59,021 nucleotides of DNA from Guptibacillus hwajinpoensis (GTDB lineage: Bacteria; Bacillota; Bacilli; Bacillales; Bacillaceae_O), in assembly GCA_016841765.1 (NCBI GenBank), contig JAENYN010000029.1, positions 1 through 59,021 on the forward strand. Direction: 5' to 3'. Below the pieces are notes generated by a model, which was not told the DNA's origin, did no database searches, and worked only from the letters and a program-made list of their open reading frames with translations. Numbering within the stretch: the first letter of the stretch is position 1; every line of letters begins with the position of its first letter. Made by a program: the position numbers and the translations under genes. Of this stretch, positions 1-8,515 are shown one piece after another.

Positions 1-94
1 GGATCACCGCTTATGACGATAGCCGCTGGCGCCTGGAGCTGGATGACTCCCTTCCGCTTTTTACAACGCAAAAATTTTATAATTTCCTTAACAT
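1..94. repeat. Dispersed repeat family 1, copy A (cut by window edge)
   Basis: The first bases carry the right arm (CCGCTTATGACGATAGCCGC) and the conserved tail of the element also seen at 31273-31452 and 58731-58875. The tail includes a shared stretch ending in an AT-rich TTTTATAATTTCCTTAAC motif. The left arm would lie before base 1. Non-coding. Confidence 0.8.
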
Positions 95-245
95 CGAAAA
101 AAACGGTCAGAGGTTTAATCCACTGACCGTTTTTTATAAGATGAAAACAGAGAAGCGACTGCCTTTATCTAGGTCCTAAAATTGGCAGCTGCCCCGAATT
201 GCTCCATACTCTCCTTTACAGGAACATAAACACGTCATGCGTTTT

Positions 246-1298
246 TTAGTCCCAGCTTTTTATGAAATTCTGAGTATAATACAATTGATATACGCCTGCA
301 CCCAGATGAGTGAAATCTTCACTCAATAACGTTTTGCGGTGCCCTTCACTATTAAGCCATCCTTCAACCGCATCCATGGCATCAACATACCTCGCAGCAA
401 TGTTTTCGCCTGCGAGTTGGAAAGCGACGCCGCCAGCGGTCAGACGATCGCCCAGGTCTTTCTCATCAAGCGATTGATGGGAAAAGTATTCGTTGACATG
501 CATGTCTTTGCTGTGCAAGTAGGCGACCCGGGCAGCTTCTGAACTCCACTTCACCTCGGCAAGCCCATGCCGATGCCTTATCACATTTGTCAAATCAAAA
601 ATCTGCTGTGCCTCTCCTTTTTCCACACGAGTCCAGATTTTCGGTTCAAGTTTCTTGGTTTCCTCAAGTTTTCCGCGATAAGCCATTTCGTAAGGCTTCT
701 GCTTCACAAGCGTCCGAGCATTCAAATAACGGACACTGGAAAGGCTGTCTGTGAAGGTATCGATATATAATTGCATCCAGACGTCCGGCCCTATTTGCAG
801 GAGCGGCTTTGTTTTTAAGTCATTTTCTGTCAGGAGAATTTGATATTCCGTTCCATCCACTGTCACCGTTCTTTCAGTCTTGTGGACCGCTGTCTTTCTA
901 ATGTCACTTGCAGACTGTCCTATATCAAAAGGCTTCACCGGTGCATCGCTCCCGGCAGCAAAAGCTGTGACTGCCTCATTGTTCTCAATCCCAATCATGA
1001 TATATTGGCCGGTCCCATCATATACCTGCCATTCATAACCGTATGCGGACGGCTCTTTCCTGACAGGTTCACCCATTATACTCTTGATCTCCTCTTCCGT
1101 TTTTCCAATCAACAAGCCAAGATTAGTGAATTTATCAGGGTTCTTATCTTTTCCCTGCACAGGGACTGCTTCACTGCTTTCCTTCGGAAGATTGCTTTGT
1201 CCTTGCTTCACTTTCTCTGCCGGCCCTGTTAAAAAGAATCCAACATCGCTTAAGGAAATGATAATGGCCAGAGCCAGAACCCACCCCAGTTTTTTCAG
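246..1298 (-). CDS. ylbC: YlbC-like CAP-domain protein with membrane anchor
   Basis: This is a secreted or membrane-anchored protein of the CAP/SCP superfamily, exact role unknown. One hydrophobic segment (KKLGWVLALAIIISLS) at the N-terminus is followed by a CAP-associated N-terminal domain (about residues 60-200) and a C-terminal CAP domain. Visible CAP motifs are HSKDMHVNEYFSHQS, AGENIA and EGHRKTLL. The start is uncertain. A TTG at 1325 opens the frame but has no convincing ribosome site. A CTG at 1298 lies six bases after a GGGGGG tract and puts the start directly before the hydrophobic segment, so I prefer it. The gene follows ylbB in the same direction, as in B. subtilis, but a 42-bp palindrome separates them. 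Confidence 0.85.
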   Translation of the reverse strand: MKKLGWVLALAIIISLSDVGFFLTGPAEKVKQGQSNLPKESSEAVPVQGKDKNPDKFTNLGLLIGKTEEEIKSIMGEPVRKEPSAYGYEWQVYDGTGQYIMIGIENNEAVTAFAAGSDAPVKPFDIGQSASDIRKTAVHKTERTVTVDGTEYQILLTENDLKTKPLLQIGPDVWMQLYIDTFTDSLSSVRYLNARTLVKQKPYEMAYRGKLEETKKLEPKIWTRVEKGEAQQIFDLTNVIRHRHGLAEVKWSSEAARVAYLHSKDMHVNEYFSHQSLDEKDLGDRLTAGGVAFQLAGENIAARYVDAMDAVEGWLNSEGHRKTLLSEDFTHLGAGVYQLYYTQNFIKSWD

Positions 1299-1416
1299 AG
1301 TAATCCCCCCGGTTTCTTTCTTCAAAGATCTTGTTATAAATCTTCCCCACTCTTAATGATATCCCTGTTATCAAATTATTCAACAGGAGACAAACTATAC
1401 GGCTGAATCGAAAATA

Positions 1417-1458
1417 GTGCCTGACCCCCGGCGCTTTAAAGCGCCGGGGGTCAGGCAC
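1417..1458. repeat. Perfect 42-bp palindrome
   Basis: Two exact 21-base arms meet at CTTTAAAG; each arm starts GTGCCTGACCCCC. It lies between ylbB and ylbC. No good T-run follows on either strand, so a plain intrinsic terminator is not the best reading. As RNA or a cruciform it would form a very stable hairpin. Confidence 0.95.
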
Positions 1459-1477
1459 CGCCACCACCGAACTGCCT

Positions 1478-1906
1478 TTATTGGTGCAGTTGCGGAGGTT
1501 CAGATATTTCATGTAGGGCAGTTTCCGCTTCATCAGCAGACGGTCCATTGAGGGAGATATCGCCAAGTGATACGATGCCGATCAAGCTCCCTTTTTCCAC
1601 AACCGGGAGCCTTCTGATCTGCTTTTCTGCCATCAGGTCTGCAGCTTCTTCCACAGCTGTATCGGCAGAAATCGTGTAAAGGTCCTCGCTCATTACTTCT
1701 GTCACCTGGGCTGAACCGGATCTTTTTTCGGCATATCCTCTGACGACCAGATCCCGGTCGGTTATCATGCCGATCAGCTGATCATTTTCGCATATAGGGA
1801 TTGCGCCGACATTCAGTTCTTTCATTTTTAAAGCGACTTCATATACATTATCAAGCGGTGTGCAATATTCAACATTCGTTGTCATAACCTCACGCACAGA
1901 TTGCAT
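1478..1906 (-). CDS. ylbB: CBS-domain pair protein YlbB
   Basis: This is a 142-residue protein made of two tandem CBS domains, a module that usually binds adenine nucleotides and senses energy state; the partner here is unknown. CBS1 covers roughly residues 7-60 (DVMTTNV-like start, VGAIPI, LIGMITDRDL). CBS2 covers 70-125 (VMSEDLYTISADT, IRRLPVVEKG, LIGIVSLGDI). The frame is open upstream to 2011, but the ATG at 1906 has GGAAGGTG at correct spacing and matches the usual family length, so that start is chosen. It lies upstream of ylbC in the same direction. Confidence 0.9.
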   Translation of the reverse strand: MQSVREVMTTNVEYCTPLDNVYEVALKMKELNVGAIPICENDQLIGMITDRDLVVRGYAEKRSGSAQVTEVMSEDLYTISADTAVEEAADLMAEKQIRRLPVVEKGSLIGIVSLGDISLNGPSADEAETALHEISEPPQLHQ

Positions 1907-2084
1907 TAATGTCACCTTCCTCTTTAGCTGCAATAAATCAGGTTTAATGATATCTGACTTCCTCAAGTTGAAAAGCAAGACTACTTTATTCAGCTGGTTT
2001 GAGGGAGCCAATATGCCCTTCCCCTGTCCCTCATGAAAAGCCTTGCCAAAAAGTCTTCACTCTAAAAGATGCAATAAACATGAC

Positions 2085-2717
2085 CTATTTTCGAATGAAC
2101 ATCTGGGTCCAATACTTGCGCCCGGAACCGCCTTCCGCATAGCCGACACCGATATGAGTATAGCTTCCGTTCAAAATGTTTTTCCTGTGCCCTGAACTAT
2201 TCATCCATGCCTTGACGACCTCTTGAGGAGAACGCTGTCCCATCGCGATATTTTCTCCTGCGGCACGGAATGTGATGTTGAAATTCCGCATCATTGTGAA
2301 AGGGGATCCATATGTTGGCGACGTATGGGAAAAATAGCCCGAATCCCTCATATCCGCGGACTTGTACCTGGCCACCCTTGAAAGCTGCCAGTCGGGCTTC
2401 AGCGGACTAAGGCCGTACTTGGCACGTTCCTGATTGGTCAGTTGGATTACCTCGTGTTCAATACTTTTGACTTTTTGGATTCGCGGTATGTTCACCTTTT
2501 GGCCCGGATAGATCAAATCCGGATTTGCAAATTGGGGATTTGCTTCAATGATTTCCGTCAGTCCGCGCTGAAAACGGACTGAGATTTTCCAAAGGGTATC
2601 ACCGCGTTTCACGGTATACGTGGTGGTGGTTTGCGCACTGGCTTCCTGAGCATCAACTGACACCAACACCCCCATTGCCAGCAGTGCTGATAACATCATG
2701 GTCATTAGTTTTTTCAT
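2085..2717 (-). CDS. Secreted LysM and CAP-domain protein (YkwD-like)
   Basis: Predicted exported cell-wall protein. It has a signal peptide (MKKLMTMMLSALLAMGVLVS, then ASA before the mature part) and a LysM peptidoglycan-binding domain at about residues 32-80 (YTVKRGDTLWKIS, NPDLIYPGQKVNIP). A C-terminal CAP domain follows (LTNQERAKYGLSPL, YFSHTSPTYG, AGENIAMGQ, SGHRKNILNGSYTHIGVGY). The ATG at 2717 has AAAGGAGGT upstream; an in-frame ATG 18 bases earlier encodes that ribosome site and is rejected. The architecture resembles B. subtilis YkwD and spore-coat SafA-type LysM-CAP proteins, so a sporulation role is possible but not shown. It is divergent from ylbA. Confidence 0.9.
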   Translation of the reverse strand: MKKLMTMMLSALLAMGVLVSVDAQEASAQTTTTYTVKRGDTLWKISVRFQRGLTEIIEANPQFANPDLIYPGQKVNIPRIQKVKSIEHEVIQLTNQERAKYGLSPLKPDWQLSRVARYKSADMRDSGYFSHTSPTYGSPFTMMRNFNITFRAAGENIAMGQRSPQEVVKAWMNSSGHRKNILNGSYTHIGVGYAEGGSGRKYWTQMFIRK

Positions 2718-2820
2718 TTTCTGACCTCCTTTCATGTACTAGTTTGACCAAAAACAGAAAAATATCCGCCTGACTTTCTTGTTTTGTCATTTCAATTTAC
2801 ACCACCGGGATGAATGATAA

Positions 2821-2849
2821 TTGCACTTTTCCCTTATTTCTAATATGAT
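2821..2849 (+). promoter_or_regulatory. Likely sigma-A promoter of ylbA
   Basis: TTGCAC and TATGAT are separated by exactly 17 bases, 42 bases before the ylbA start codon. Prediction from sequence only. Confidence 0.55.
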
Positions 2850-2890
2850 AATGCTAAGCGTACGTTTGAGAAATTTAGGAGGGATACATA

Positions 2891-3262
2891 ATGAGGTTTG
2901 AAAATATGGGCATTGAAAACAGGGAGCTTCCGATCAATATATTGGATCACTTAATGGAAGAAAACGGATTTGTAAGGGCAGGGCAATGGGACTATGAACG
3001 GGTGACATACGATTATAAGTTCGAAAGCATGTCTGATGGCGCCGTCTATTATTTGCGCGTACAGGGGCATGCCATAGAAGGCGCAGTCGACACCTCCCAT
3101 GCTGTCATCAAAACGATGGTTCCCCTGCTCGGAAGGCATTACTATCCGCACGGAGTTGAATATGAAGGGGAACAGTTTCCGAAAAACATTGTCCAGGCCT
3201 CTGCAAAGCAGCTTGAAAAAGTGAAAGCTGCTATGGACGATGCCATTGAAAATGCGCTGTAA
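2891..3262 (+). CDS. ylbA: YugN-family protein YlbA
   Basis: This 123-residue soluble protein belongs to the YugN-like family. Its function is unknown. The conserved core AGQWDYERVTYDYK and the PHGVEYEGEQFP segment are visible. The ATG is preceded by AGGAGGG at good spacing, and the gene is monocistronic between a predicted promoter and an intrinsic terminator. In B. subtilis ylbA sits at the same place, next to ylbB and ylbC. Confidence 0.85.
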   Translation: MRFENMGIENRELPINILDHLMEENGFVRAGQWDYERVTYDYKFESMSDGAVYYLRVQGHAIEGAVDTSHAVIKTMVPLLGRHYYPHGVEYEGEQFPKNIVQASAKQLEKVKAAMDDAIENAL

Positions 3263-3284
3263 AAAACCCCAATCAATTCCAGTG

Positions 3285-3312
3285 AAAACACATGCCATGC
3301 ATGTGTTTTTCC
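3285..3312 (+). terminator. Terminator after ylbA
   Basis: Perfect 11-bp stem (AAAACACATGC / GCATGTGTTTT), three-base loop, short T-run. Confidence 0.85.
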
Positions 3313-3458
3313 TTTATCCTTATCGGATGCCGGTTCTCAAACCGGTTTGACATCCAGAAAAACGGAAAGTGACTGTGCTCTGTGGCCCTTTCCCACTATC
3401 CAATGTGGCTGTGAGACATTATAATAGGAAGTAGATGCAATCAGGAAGGAGTTCAAAA

Positions 3459-4529
3459 TTGTCCAGTCTTTTTACCAGGAAAACGATCATCATTCTTGCA
3501 GTTATTACTTTATTCAGTATTGCGGCATACTTTATTCTTCCCGTATCGGTCCCGTTGATTTTTGCCCTGGTTACAGCACTGTTTTTAGAGCCTGCTGTCA
3601 GGTGGGTCAACCGCCGTTTTAAAATCACAAGGAATTTTTCTGTGCTCATCGTATTTCTGCTTTTCATCATGCTGATCGGTGCCGGAAGCTATTTCACCCT
3701 GACAAAAGTGATAGCGGAAATCATCAATCTTGGTGAAAACCTGCCCCAATATATCACCGAGATCAATAACATTTGGTATGAGATGGAAACCGACTTAGTT
3801 GCAGCCTCAAAGGATTTACCCGAAGAATTTGTTGAAGAAGTCAGCAACCAGGTTGAACAGCTTCTGCTGAACATGAAAAACGACCTGACCAACCTTTTCA
3901 ATATCGATTCACTCAAAGTCTTTGCAACAAATGCCGTTACCGGAATTCCCGATTATCTGGTCAGTGTCCTTGTTTATTTAATCGCACTGTTCCTGTTCCT
4001 GCTTGAACTGCCGCGAATTAAAACAAGGATGTATGCCCACCTGACCCCGAAAACGGCAGACAAAGTGTCTTTCATGAACACGAGGCTTTCCTATGTCATT
4101 TTCGGTTTTTTCAAAGCGCAATTTTTGGTAAGCATCATCATCTTCATCGCCACTCTGATCGGGCTTTTATTGATAAAGCCTGAAGTGGCACTTGTTATGG
4201 CCTTGATCATCTGGATTATCGATTTCATTCCCATTATCGGCTCGATTGTGATTCTCGGACCGTGGGCCATCTTCCACCTGTTGACCGGCAGTATTGCACT
4301 TGGGACAAAGCTAGCCATTTTGGCAGTCCTTCTGCTTGTGATCAGGCGAACGGTTGAACCGAAAGTAATGGGGCAGCATATCGGGTTGTCGCCCCTTTCC
4401 ACATTAATTTCCATGTACCTTGGTCTTCAATTACTCGGCATTTTGGGATTCATCATCGGCCCATTGCTTGTCATTGCCTTCAATTCAGCGCGTGAAGCCG
4501 GAATCATTAAATTGAACTTCAAGATTTGA
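3459..4529 (+). CDS. ytvI: YtvI-type membrane permease (AI-2E transporter family)
   Basis: A polytopic membrane protein of about 356 residues from the AI-2E/PerM superfamily, closest by appearance to the sporulation integral membrane protein YtvI. It has two N-terminal transmembrane segments, a third near residue 65, a soluble extracytoplasmic region (about 85-165, rich in E/N), and a block of C-terminal segments. The family motif DFIPIIGSI and the terminal GLQLLGILGFIIGPL region are clear. The frame opens at an ATG at 3435, but GGAAGGAG lies just before a TTG at 3459, which is the chosen start. The transported substrate is unknown. Confidence 0.85.
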   Translation: MSSLFTRKTIIILAVITLFSIAAYFILPVSVPLIFALVTALFLEPAVRWVNRRFKITRNFSVLIVFLLFIMLIGAGSYFTLTKVIAEIINLGENLPQYITEINNIWYEMETDLVAASKDLPEEFVEEVSNQVEQLLLNMKNDLTNLFNIDSLKVFATNAVTGIPDYLVSVLVYLIALFLFLLELPRIKTRMYAHLTPKTADKVSFMNTRLSYVIFGFFKAQFLVSIIIFIATLIGLLLIKPEVALVMALIIWIIDFIPIIGSIVILGPWAIFHLLTGSIALGTKLAILAVLLLVIRRTVEPKVMGQHIGLSPLSTLISMYLGLQLLGILGFIIGPLLVIAFNSAREAGIIKLNFKI

Positions 4530-4593
4530 TATCCTGGTGTGTTTTTCAAGAGCAATTATCGCTCTGAAAAAATGAACTGCCAATCTTTTACGT

Positions 4594-4626
4594 GGACGAA
4601 ATCAACAAAGATTTCGTCCTATTTAT
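4594..4626 (+). terminator. Terminator after ytvI-like gene
   Basis: Ten-bp stem GGACGAAATC / GATTTCGTCC followed by TATTTATTT. Confidence 0.75.
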
Positions 4627-4980
4627 TTGATTGCTATGCCGGTGATTCATTCGTCTTGAATGATTAAGCGTACGTTTTAGAATGCCGGTTGTAAGAGCCA
4701 AATAGTAAAAAAGATCCTTCACAAACCTGAAATATGGAGAAAAAAAAGAGACCAAATCCTATTTTCGATTTGATCTGGTCATAGCTTGCTATTTCATGTT
4801 TCTTCGTACTCCGGCATCTAACCTGTTAATTAAAATTCTGAGCGTTTCTTTATGTTTTCTTCAGATTTCAAGCTGCAATCTGTTTGTTCATTTTAATCCA
4901 TCAGTATCCAAATGAACATTTTCCGCCAGGACGCCGCTTTCTTTAAAGCCTCTGTTAAACGCTAATGTTGATTTCCTTTG
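4627..4980. other. Intergenic stretch without recognised gene
   Basis: AT-rich. I see no gene with a ribosome site on either strand. An imperfect hairpin at about 4750-4783 is preceded by an A-run at 4739-4747, which would read as a T-run on the minus strand, but no minus-strand gene lies directly upstream of it. Confidence 0.5.
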
Positions 4981-4984
4981 CAGG

Positions 4985-5236
4985 TACTCGCTTTCACCAT
5001 AGGCACAAGTGCGACATCTGTTCCTGCTTCCCTCCGGTCGCACTCACAGTGTCTTCTTTGCACCACAGGCACAAGTGCGACATCTGTTCCTGCTTCCTTC
5101 CGGTCGCACTCACAGTGTCTTCTTTGCCGCGGGGCGGGTGGTGAGCCTCGTCGCTCCGCTCCCAGAAAATAAAAAACAATTTTCTTCGTGCGGTGTCAAT
5201 TCGCAGAAGTTCCTTCAATGTCCTGTAGGGTCTCAC
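4985..5236. repeat. Dispersed repeat family 2, copy A, with internal 66-bp duplication
   Basis: The segment beginning AGGCACAAGTGCGACATCTG occurs twice head-to-tail (5001-5066 and 5067-5132) with nearly identical sequence. It continues into a GC-rich part (CCGCGGGGCGG) and a tail TTCGTGCGGTGT...CAATGTCCTGT. The same blocks recur at 39571-39830 and the first part at the window end. Open frames across it repeat the same peptide and are not genes. Confidence 0.9.
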
Positions 5237-5379
5237 CTGTCCCGCTAGTTCCGGAGGACGGAATAAGCTCCCTCGAATCCTCGCTGCACGAAGGAAATGC
5301 GGAGCATTTACGAGGAGTCTCGCACCTCCACTCCAATCAACTAGTGAAAAAATCAGCATTGAGCTTTAGCAAAGCCTCT

Positions 5380-6579
5380 TTAAAAGAAATCATTGAAAAA
5401 CGGCGTATATTTCGGCAGCATCTCTTCCAGCAGCGCAACATCGTTTTCCGGTCCGAGAATCCTGCCTGTTTCATATAAAAACGACGGCTGCTGATATCCG
5501 AACAATACCGCGGCCAGTGTTTGGATATCAAGAGTCAGTCCCCGTCTAGGGAGATGGGTGCAGGAACTGCCTGTACCTGTTTTTTTATGGGCCGCCATAT
5601 TAAGACTGCCGGTATCATAGCCAATCTGGAAGGTGGCTTCGTTCCATTCGGCAAATCCATCCGAAACATGCAAGAACAGATTCCCTTTGCCGGATGGGAT
5701 ACGGAATGGATAGTCCTCCAATACCTTGCCCGCATCCACAATCCGGGCCATAAAATAGGGCTTCGTTTCAATCGACATCCGTGGATTTTCGAATAGAAAT
5801 GAAAACTCCTGCGCATCAGGAAGCGGGACTTCCACTGACTCCGCCATCGAATCGTGCTGCCGGATAAACGCAAGCAGTCCGAGCAGGCTTTCATGGTCAA
5901 GATGGACCATTTCATGAATGGTCATTTTTTCTTCCTTTATGTAATACAGCACGTAACCGCCCGGTGTTCCGTCAGCCCGGTAATAAACTGCGGCCTGATC
6001 ATTATTTTTAGTAAAGACCCGCGTGTTCCACCACTGCTCGGTTCTCAAGAGCATGCCATTGTAGTTGACGGCATACTGGTTGTAAATCGAATTAAGCAAA
6101 TGAACCTTCCGACCCGTTCTCTCAACGAATCCGTCCATCTTTTTAAACGGACTGAATCGATCCATGTCAATCTTATACTTTTTGTATTGGACAAATGTTT
6201 CCCAGCCATAACGCCTGTAAAATTCAAACTTGAACGGATGAAGCATCGAAATCGCATAACCTGTTTCCTTTAGCCGTTTCAGGCTGCTTTGCAGCAGATC
6301 TTCGACGAAGCCGCCGCGCCTGTATTCCGGCCATGTGGCGACAGCGGCGATGCCGCCCATTTTCCATCGTTTTCCGGCCAGGTATATTTCAAGGTCCAGG
6401 ACATGGAGCTTTGAAGCCAGCCTCCCGTCTGCAATCAATCCCCATATCTCTTCATATGAAAGGCGTTCCAGGCGCTCTTCCTTCTCATCATCCGTAAGTG
6501 TGTATTGAAATGCAAACTGTGATAACGCCAGCACTTCATCCATTTCATCCCGGTTCATCTTCCTGATTGTCGATTCCAA
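5380..6579 (-). CDS. Eis-like GNAT N-acetyltransferase
   Basis: A 399-residue acetyltransferase with the three-part Eis/EF1021 architecture: an N-terminal GNAT domain (about 1-150), a second GNAT-like domain, and a C-terminal sterol-carrier-like domain (about 290-399). The acetyl-CoA loop is visible in GGIAAVATWPEYRRGG, followed by SMLHPFKFEFYRRYGWE, typical of the family. Family members acetylate amines, including aminoglycosides in some species, but the substrate here cannot be read from the sequence. The TTG start has AGGAGGG eight bases upstream. The gene is isolated by repeat-rich DNA on one side and the ctaM terminator on the other. Confidence 0.85.
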   Translation of the reverse strand: MESTIRKMNRDEMDEVLALSQFAFQYTLTDDEKEERLERLSYEEIWGLIADGRLASKLHVLDLEIYLAGKRWKMGGIAAVATWPEYRRGGFVEDLLQSSLKRLKETGYAISMLHPFKFEFYRRYGWETFVQYKKYKIDMDRFSPFKKMDGFVERTGRKVHLLNSIYNQYAVNYNGMLLRTEQWWNTRVFTKNNDQAAVYYRADGTPGGYVLYYIKEEKMTIHEMVHLDHESLLGLLAFIRQHDSMAESVEVPLPDAQEFSFLFENPRMSIETKPYFMARIVDAGKVLEDYPFRIPSGKGNLFLHVSDGFAEWNEATFQIGYDTGSLNMAAHKKTGTGSSCTHLPRRGLTLDIQTLAAVLFGYQQPSFLYETGRILGPENDVALLEEMLPKYTPFFNDFF

Positions 6580-6701
6580 TATGATATCCCTCCTGCTTCC
6601 ATAACCTATTCAACGGAAGACTCGGCAATTCCTTCATATACTGCCTCAGTTAAGTAAGTGAATCAGCGGACTTTAAAAAGAAATTATCCAACACCTGAAA
6701 A

Positions 6702-6738
6702 ACAAAAAAAAAGGCACTGCGGCTATTGCCGCAATGCC
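6702..6738 (-). terminator. Terminator of the ctaG-ctaM unit
   Basis: On the minus strand an 11-bp stem (GGCATTGCGGC / GCCGCAGTGCC, one G-T pair) with a four-base loop precedes a run of nine or more T. Confidence 0.9.
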
Positions 6739-6741
6739 AGT

Positions 6742-7197
6742 TCAGCCTAGGATAGCCTTGATCATACTCGTCGTCGCTCCGCCTTCATAGATGATATAAA
6801 GAAGGAGGTACACTGCCACCCCTGTTATTGCAGTGAAAAACCAGATGATACTTGTCCACGGTCCTATTTTCCGATGCCTGCCCAGGTTGCCTTTATAACC
6901 GCTGTACAGTGATACAAGCCCGAACACCCCACCTGTAGTGGCCAGCACGATATGGAATATTAAAAAAGCTGTATAATATTTTTTTATGCTGTCAGGCCCT
7001 CCAAATTCTGTATTACCGATAAAGACAGTCCTCGATAAATAAATGATGAAAAACAATAAAGCGAAAACACCGGCTGTTGTCATCACCTTTTTGTGCGCCT
7101 CCACCCGGCGGCGGGAAATCAAATACCAGCCGATGGCTATCAGCACAGCACTGATGACGATAAAAGATGTGCTTATTGTCGGCAAAACAATTCCCAT
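6742..7197 (-). CDS. ctaM: CtaM-type DUF420 membrane protein (oxidase biogenesis)
   Basis: A small four-helix membrane protein of about 151 residues from the DUF420 family. In Staphylococcus a member (CtaM) is needed for heme-copper oxidase activity. The helices start at about residues 5, 37, 77 and 117. Conserved histidines occur after helix 1 (EAHKK), in helix 3 (FHIVLA) and before helix 4 (RHRKIGP). The start at 7197 is chosen because GGTAGGAGT lies directly upstream; the longer TTG start would encode that ribosome site. It follows ctaG with a 72-base gap and shares its terminator. Confidence 0.85.
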   Translation of the reverse strand: MGIVLPTISTSFIVISAVLIAIGWYLISRRRVEAHKKVMTTAGVFALLFFIIYLSRTVFIGNTEFGGPDSIKKYYTAFLIFHIVLATTGGVFGLVSLYSGYKGNLGRHRKIGPWTSIIWFFTAITGVAVYLLLYIIYEGGATTSMIKAILG

Positions 7198-7269
7198 ACT
7201 CCTACCCCCCAATTCTTCTCCTGATAGAGTTAAAGTATAAATATTGCTTCCTCAGGCAGGAAAGCCGAA

Positions 7270-8169
7270 TTACAGTACCGGCTTCATATTGCTGATTTCT
7301 TCCTGCTCCTCTTTACGTTCACGGCGGGCCCAGGCAAAAAATGTATAGCCGATGGCTATTCCGTAAATGATTTCCTGCATGAATTTCATTACGATTCCGC
7401 CAAGCTGCTGATCCTCCATGATCGGGAAAATCGAAAACAATTCCGGTCCGCTGAGGGTAAGCCCGGATAGTGTGCCAAGCGGCACGCACAGTTTCAGTGA
7501 TTCGGTGAACAAAGCCGGATCGGTGTAGGTTGCAAAAAGGGGGGAATCTGCAAAAATCAGCAGCGCACATGCAGGTGTGATGAGTACCCCGTTTGCAAAC
7601 ATATAAGCGATTTTTTTCAGTTCGCTCAAACGGCTCCATTCCGGTAATGGATCTACGATCAGCCACCACATTGCCAGTGCGAAGATGAACAGAACTGTTG
7701 TGTAAATACCATGTATCCACATATCTGTTTTCACCCTGTCAAACACCTGCGGCAAGTGATACAGAGAGAAAAACCCGTTAAACAATAGAATAGCGAGCAG
7801 CGGATTAGTCATAAACCATGCTATCTTCTTCAGTGGCTTGAACGTAAACACCGAGCGGATTAACCAGGCGGGTGTTCCCAGCAGCAATAGCGGAGGAACC
7901 GCCAGATAAAGCAGTGCCATCTGGGTCATATGCATGCTGAACATGAGATGTCCAAGCAAATCCATCGGCGACCCTTTTACAATGTATAAAAGAAGGATAC
8001 CGGATAAAAAATAGATTTTCTTTTTAACCGGCACAGGTTCTGCGCCTTCAAATTTATGGCGCCATGGACCCGTTATTAGGAAATAACCGCCGGCAAGGAA
8101 CACCATCACTAAAAAGTAATATGGACTCCAAAGCGCACGGAAACCGAACAAATCAAGTGCCAATCCCAT
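7270..8169 (-). CDS. ctaG: Cytochrome c oxidase assembly factor CtaG
   Basis: A 299-residue polytopic membrane protein of the caa3_CtaG family, required in Bacillus for assembly of the caa3 oxidase, probably at the CuB centre of subunit I. About seven hydrophobic segments are visible. The histidine-rich stretch GHLMFSMHMTQMALLYLAVP is the family signature. The ATG start has GAGGTGA upstream. It is separated from ctaF by a strong terminator, so it is probably transcribed with ctaM from its own promoter. Confidence 0.92.
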   Translation of the reverse strand: MGLALDLFGFRALWSPYYFLVMVFLAGGYFLITGPWRHKFEGAEPVPVKKKIYFLSGILLLYIVKGSPMDLLGHLMFSMHMTQMALLYLAVPPLLLLGTPAWLIRSVFTFKPLKKIAWFMTNPLLAILLFNGFFSLYHLPQVFDRVKTDMWIHGIYTTVLFIFALAMWWLIVDPLPEWSRLSELKKIAYMFANGVLITPACALLIFADSPLFATYTDPALFTESLKLCVPLGTLSGLTLSGPELFSIFPIMEDQQLGGIVMKFMQEIIYGIAIGYTFFAWARRERKEEQEEISNMKPVL

Positions 8170-8403
8170 TTCAGCTCACCTCTTACTCTAAAATCATTAT
8201 ATAAAAATATAAAATCCGGGAACCATTTGACGTTGTGTTGTGATAATCCAAAGTTGCTCTGGCTCAGAAACAAATTTCATTAAACCACTATCCATACACC
8301 ACTTTATCATGGTCAGCAACTTGAATCCAAAAAAACGGCTTCCATCCTCTCCAGGCCAAAACACTTTATAAATAAAGTCCCTTGCAGCAATGCCGGATTC
8401 CTT
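8170..8403. other. Spacer upstream of ctaG
   Basis: No gene or RNA recognised. It must hold the ctaG promoter; a TATAAT lies near 8200 on the minus strand, but no matching -35 was found. Confidence 0.4.
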
Positions 8404-8444
8404 AAAAAAGGCCCCTGGCTATACGATTTGCATAACCGGGGCCT
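8404..8444 (-). terminator. Terminator of ctaBCDEF operon
   Basis: On the minus strand AGGCCCC pairs with GGGGCCT, extended by partly paired bases, followed by TTTTTT. Confidence 0.85.
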
Positions 8445-8515
8445 ATTTGCCAGTCTTTTTCTTTATTCTTCCTTAAGTTCAGCTAATGCATATCGCATCG
8501 TCTGCCTTTATGATA

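Noticed and set aside
2854-2872. TAAGCGTACGTTT shared with about 4668-4680
   Set aside because: Short, only two copies, one in a leader and one in a gene-free gap; may be chance.
4750-4783. Minus-strand hairpin followed by T-run
   Set aside because: Imperfect stem and no minus-strand gene upstream to terminate.
4994-5359. 121-codon minus-strand frame with a duplicated peptide
   Set aside because: Translation of the family-2 tandem duplication; no ribosome site.
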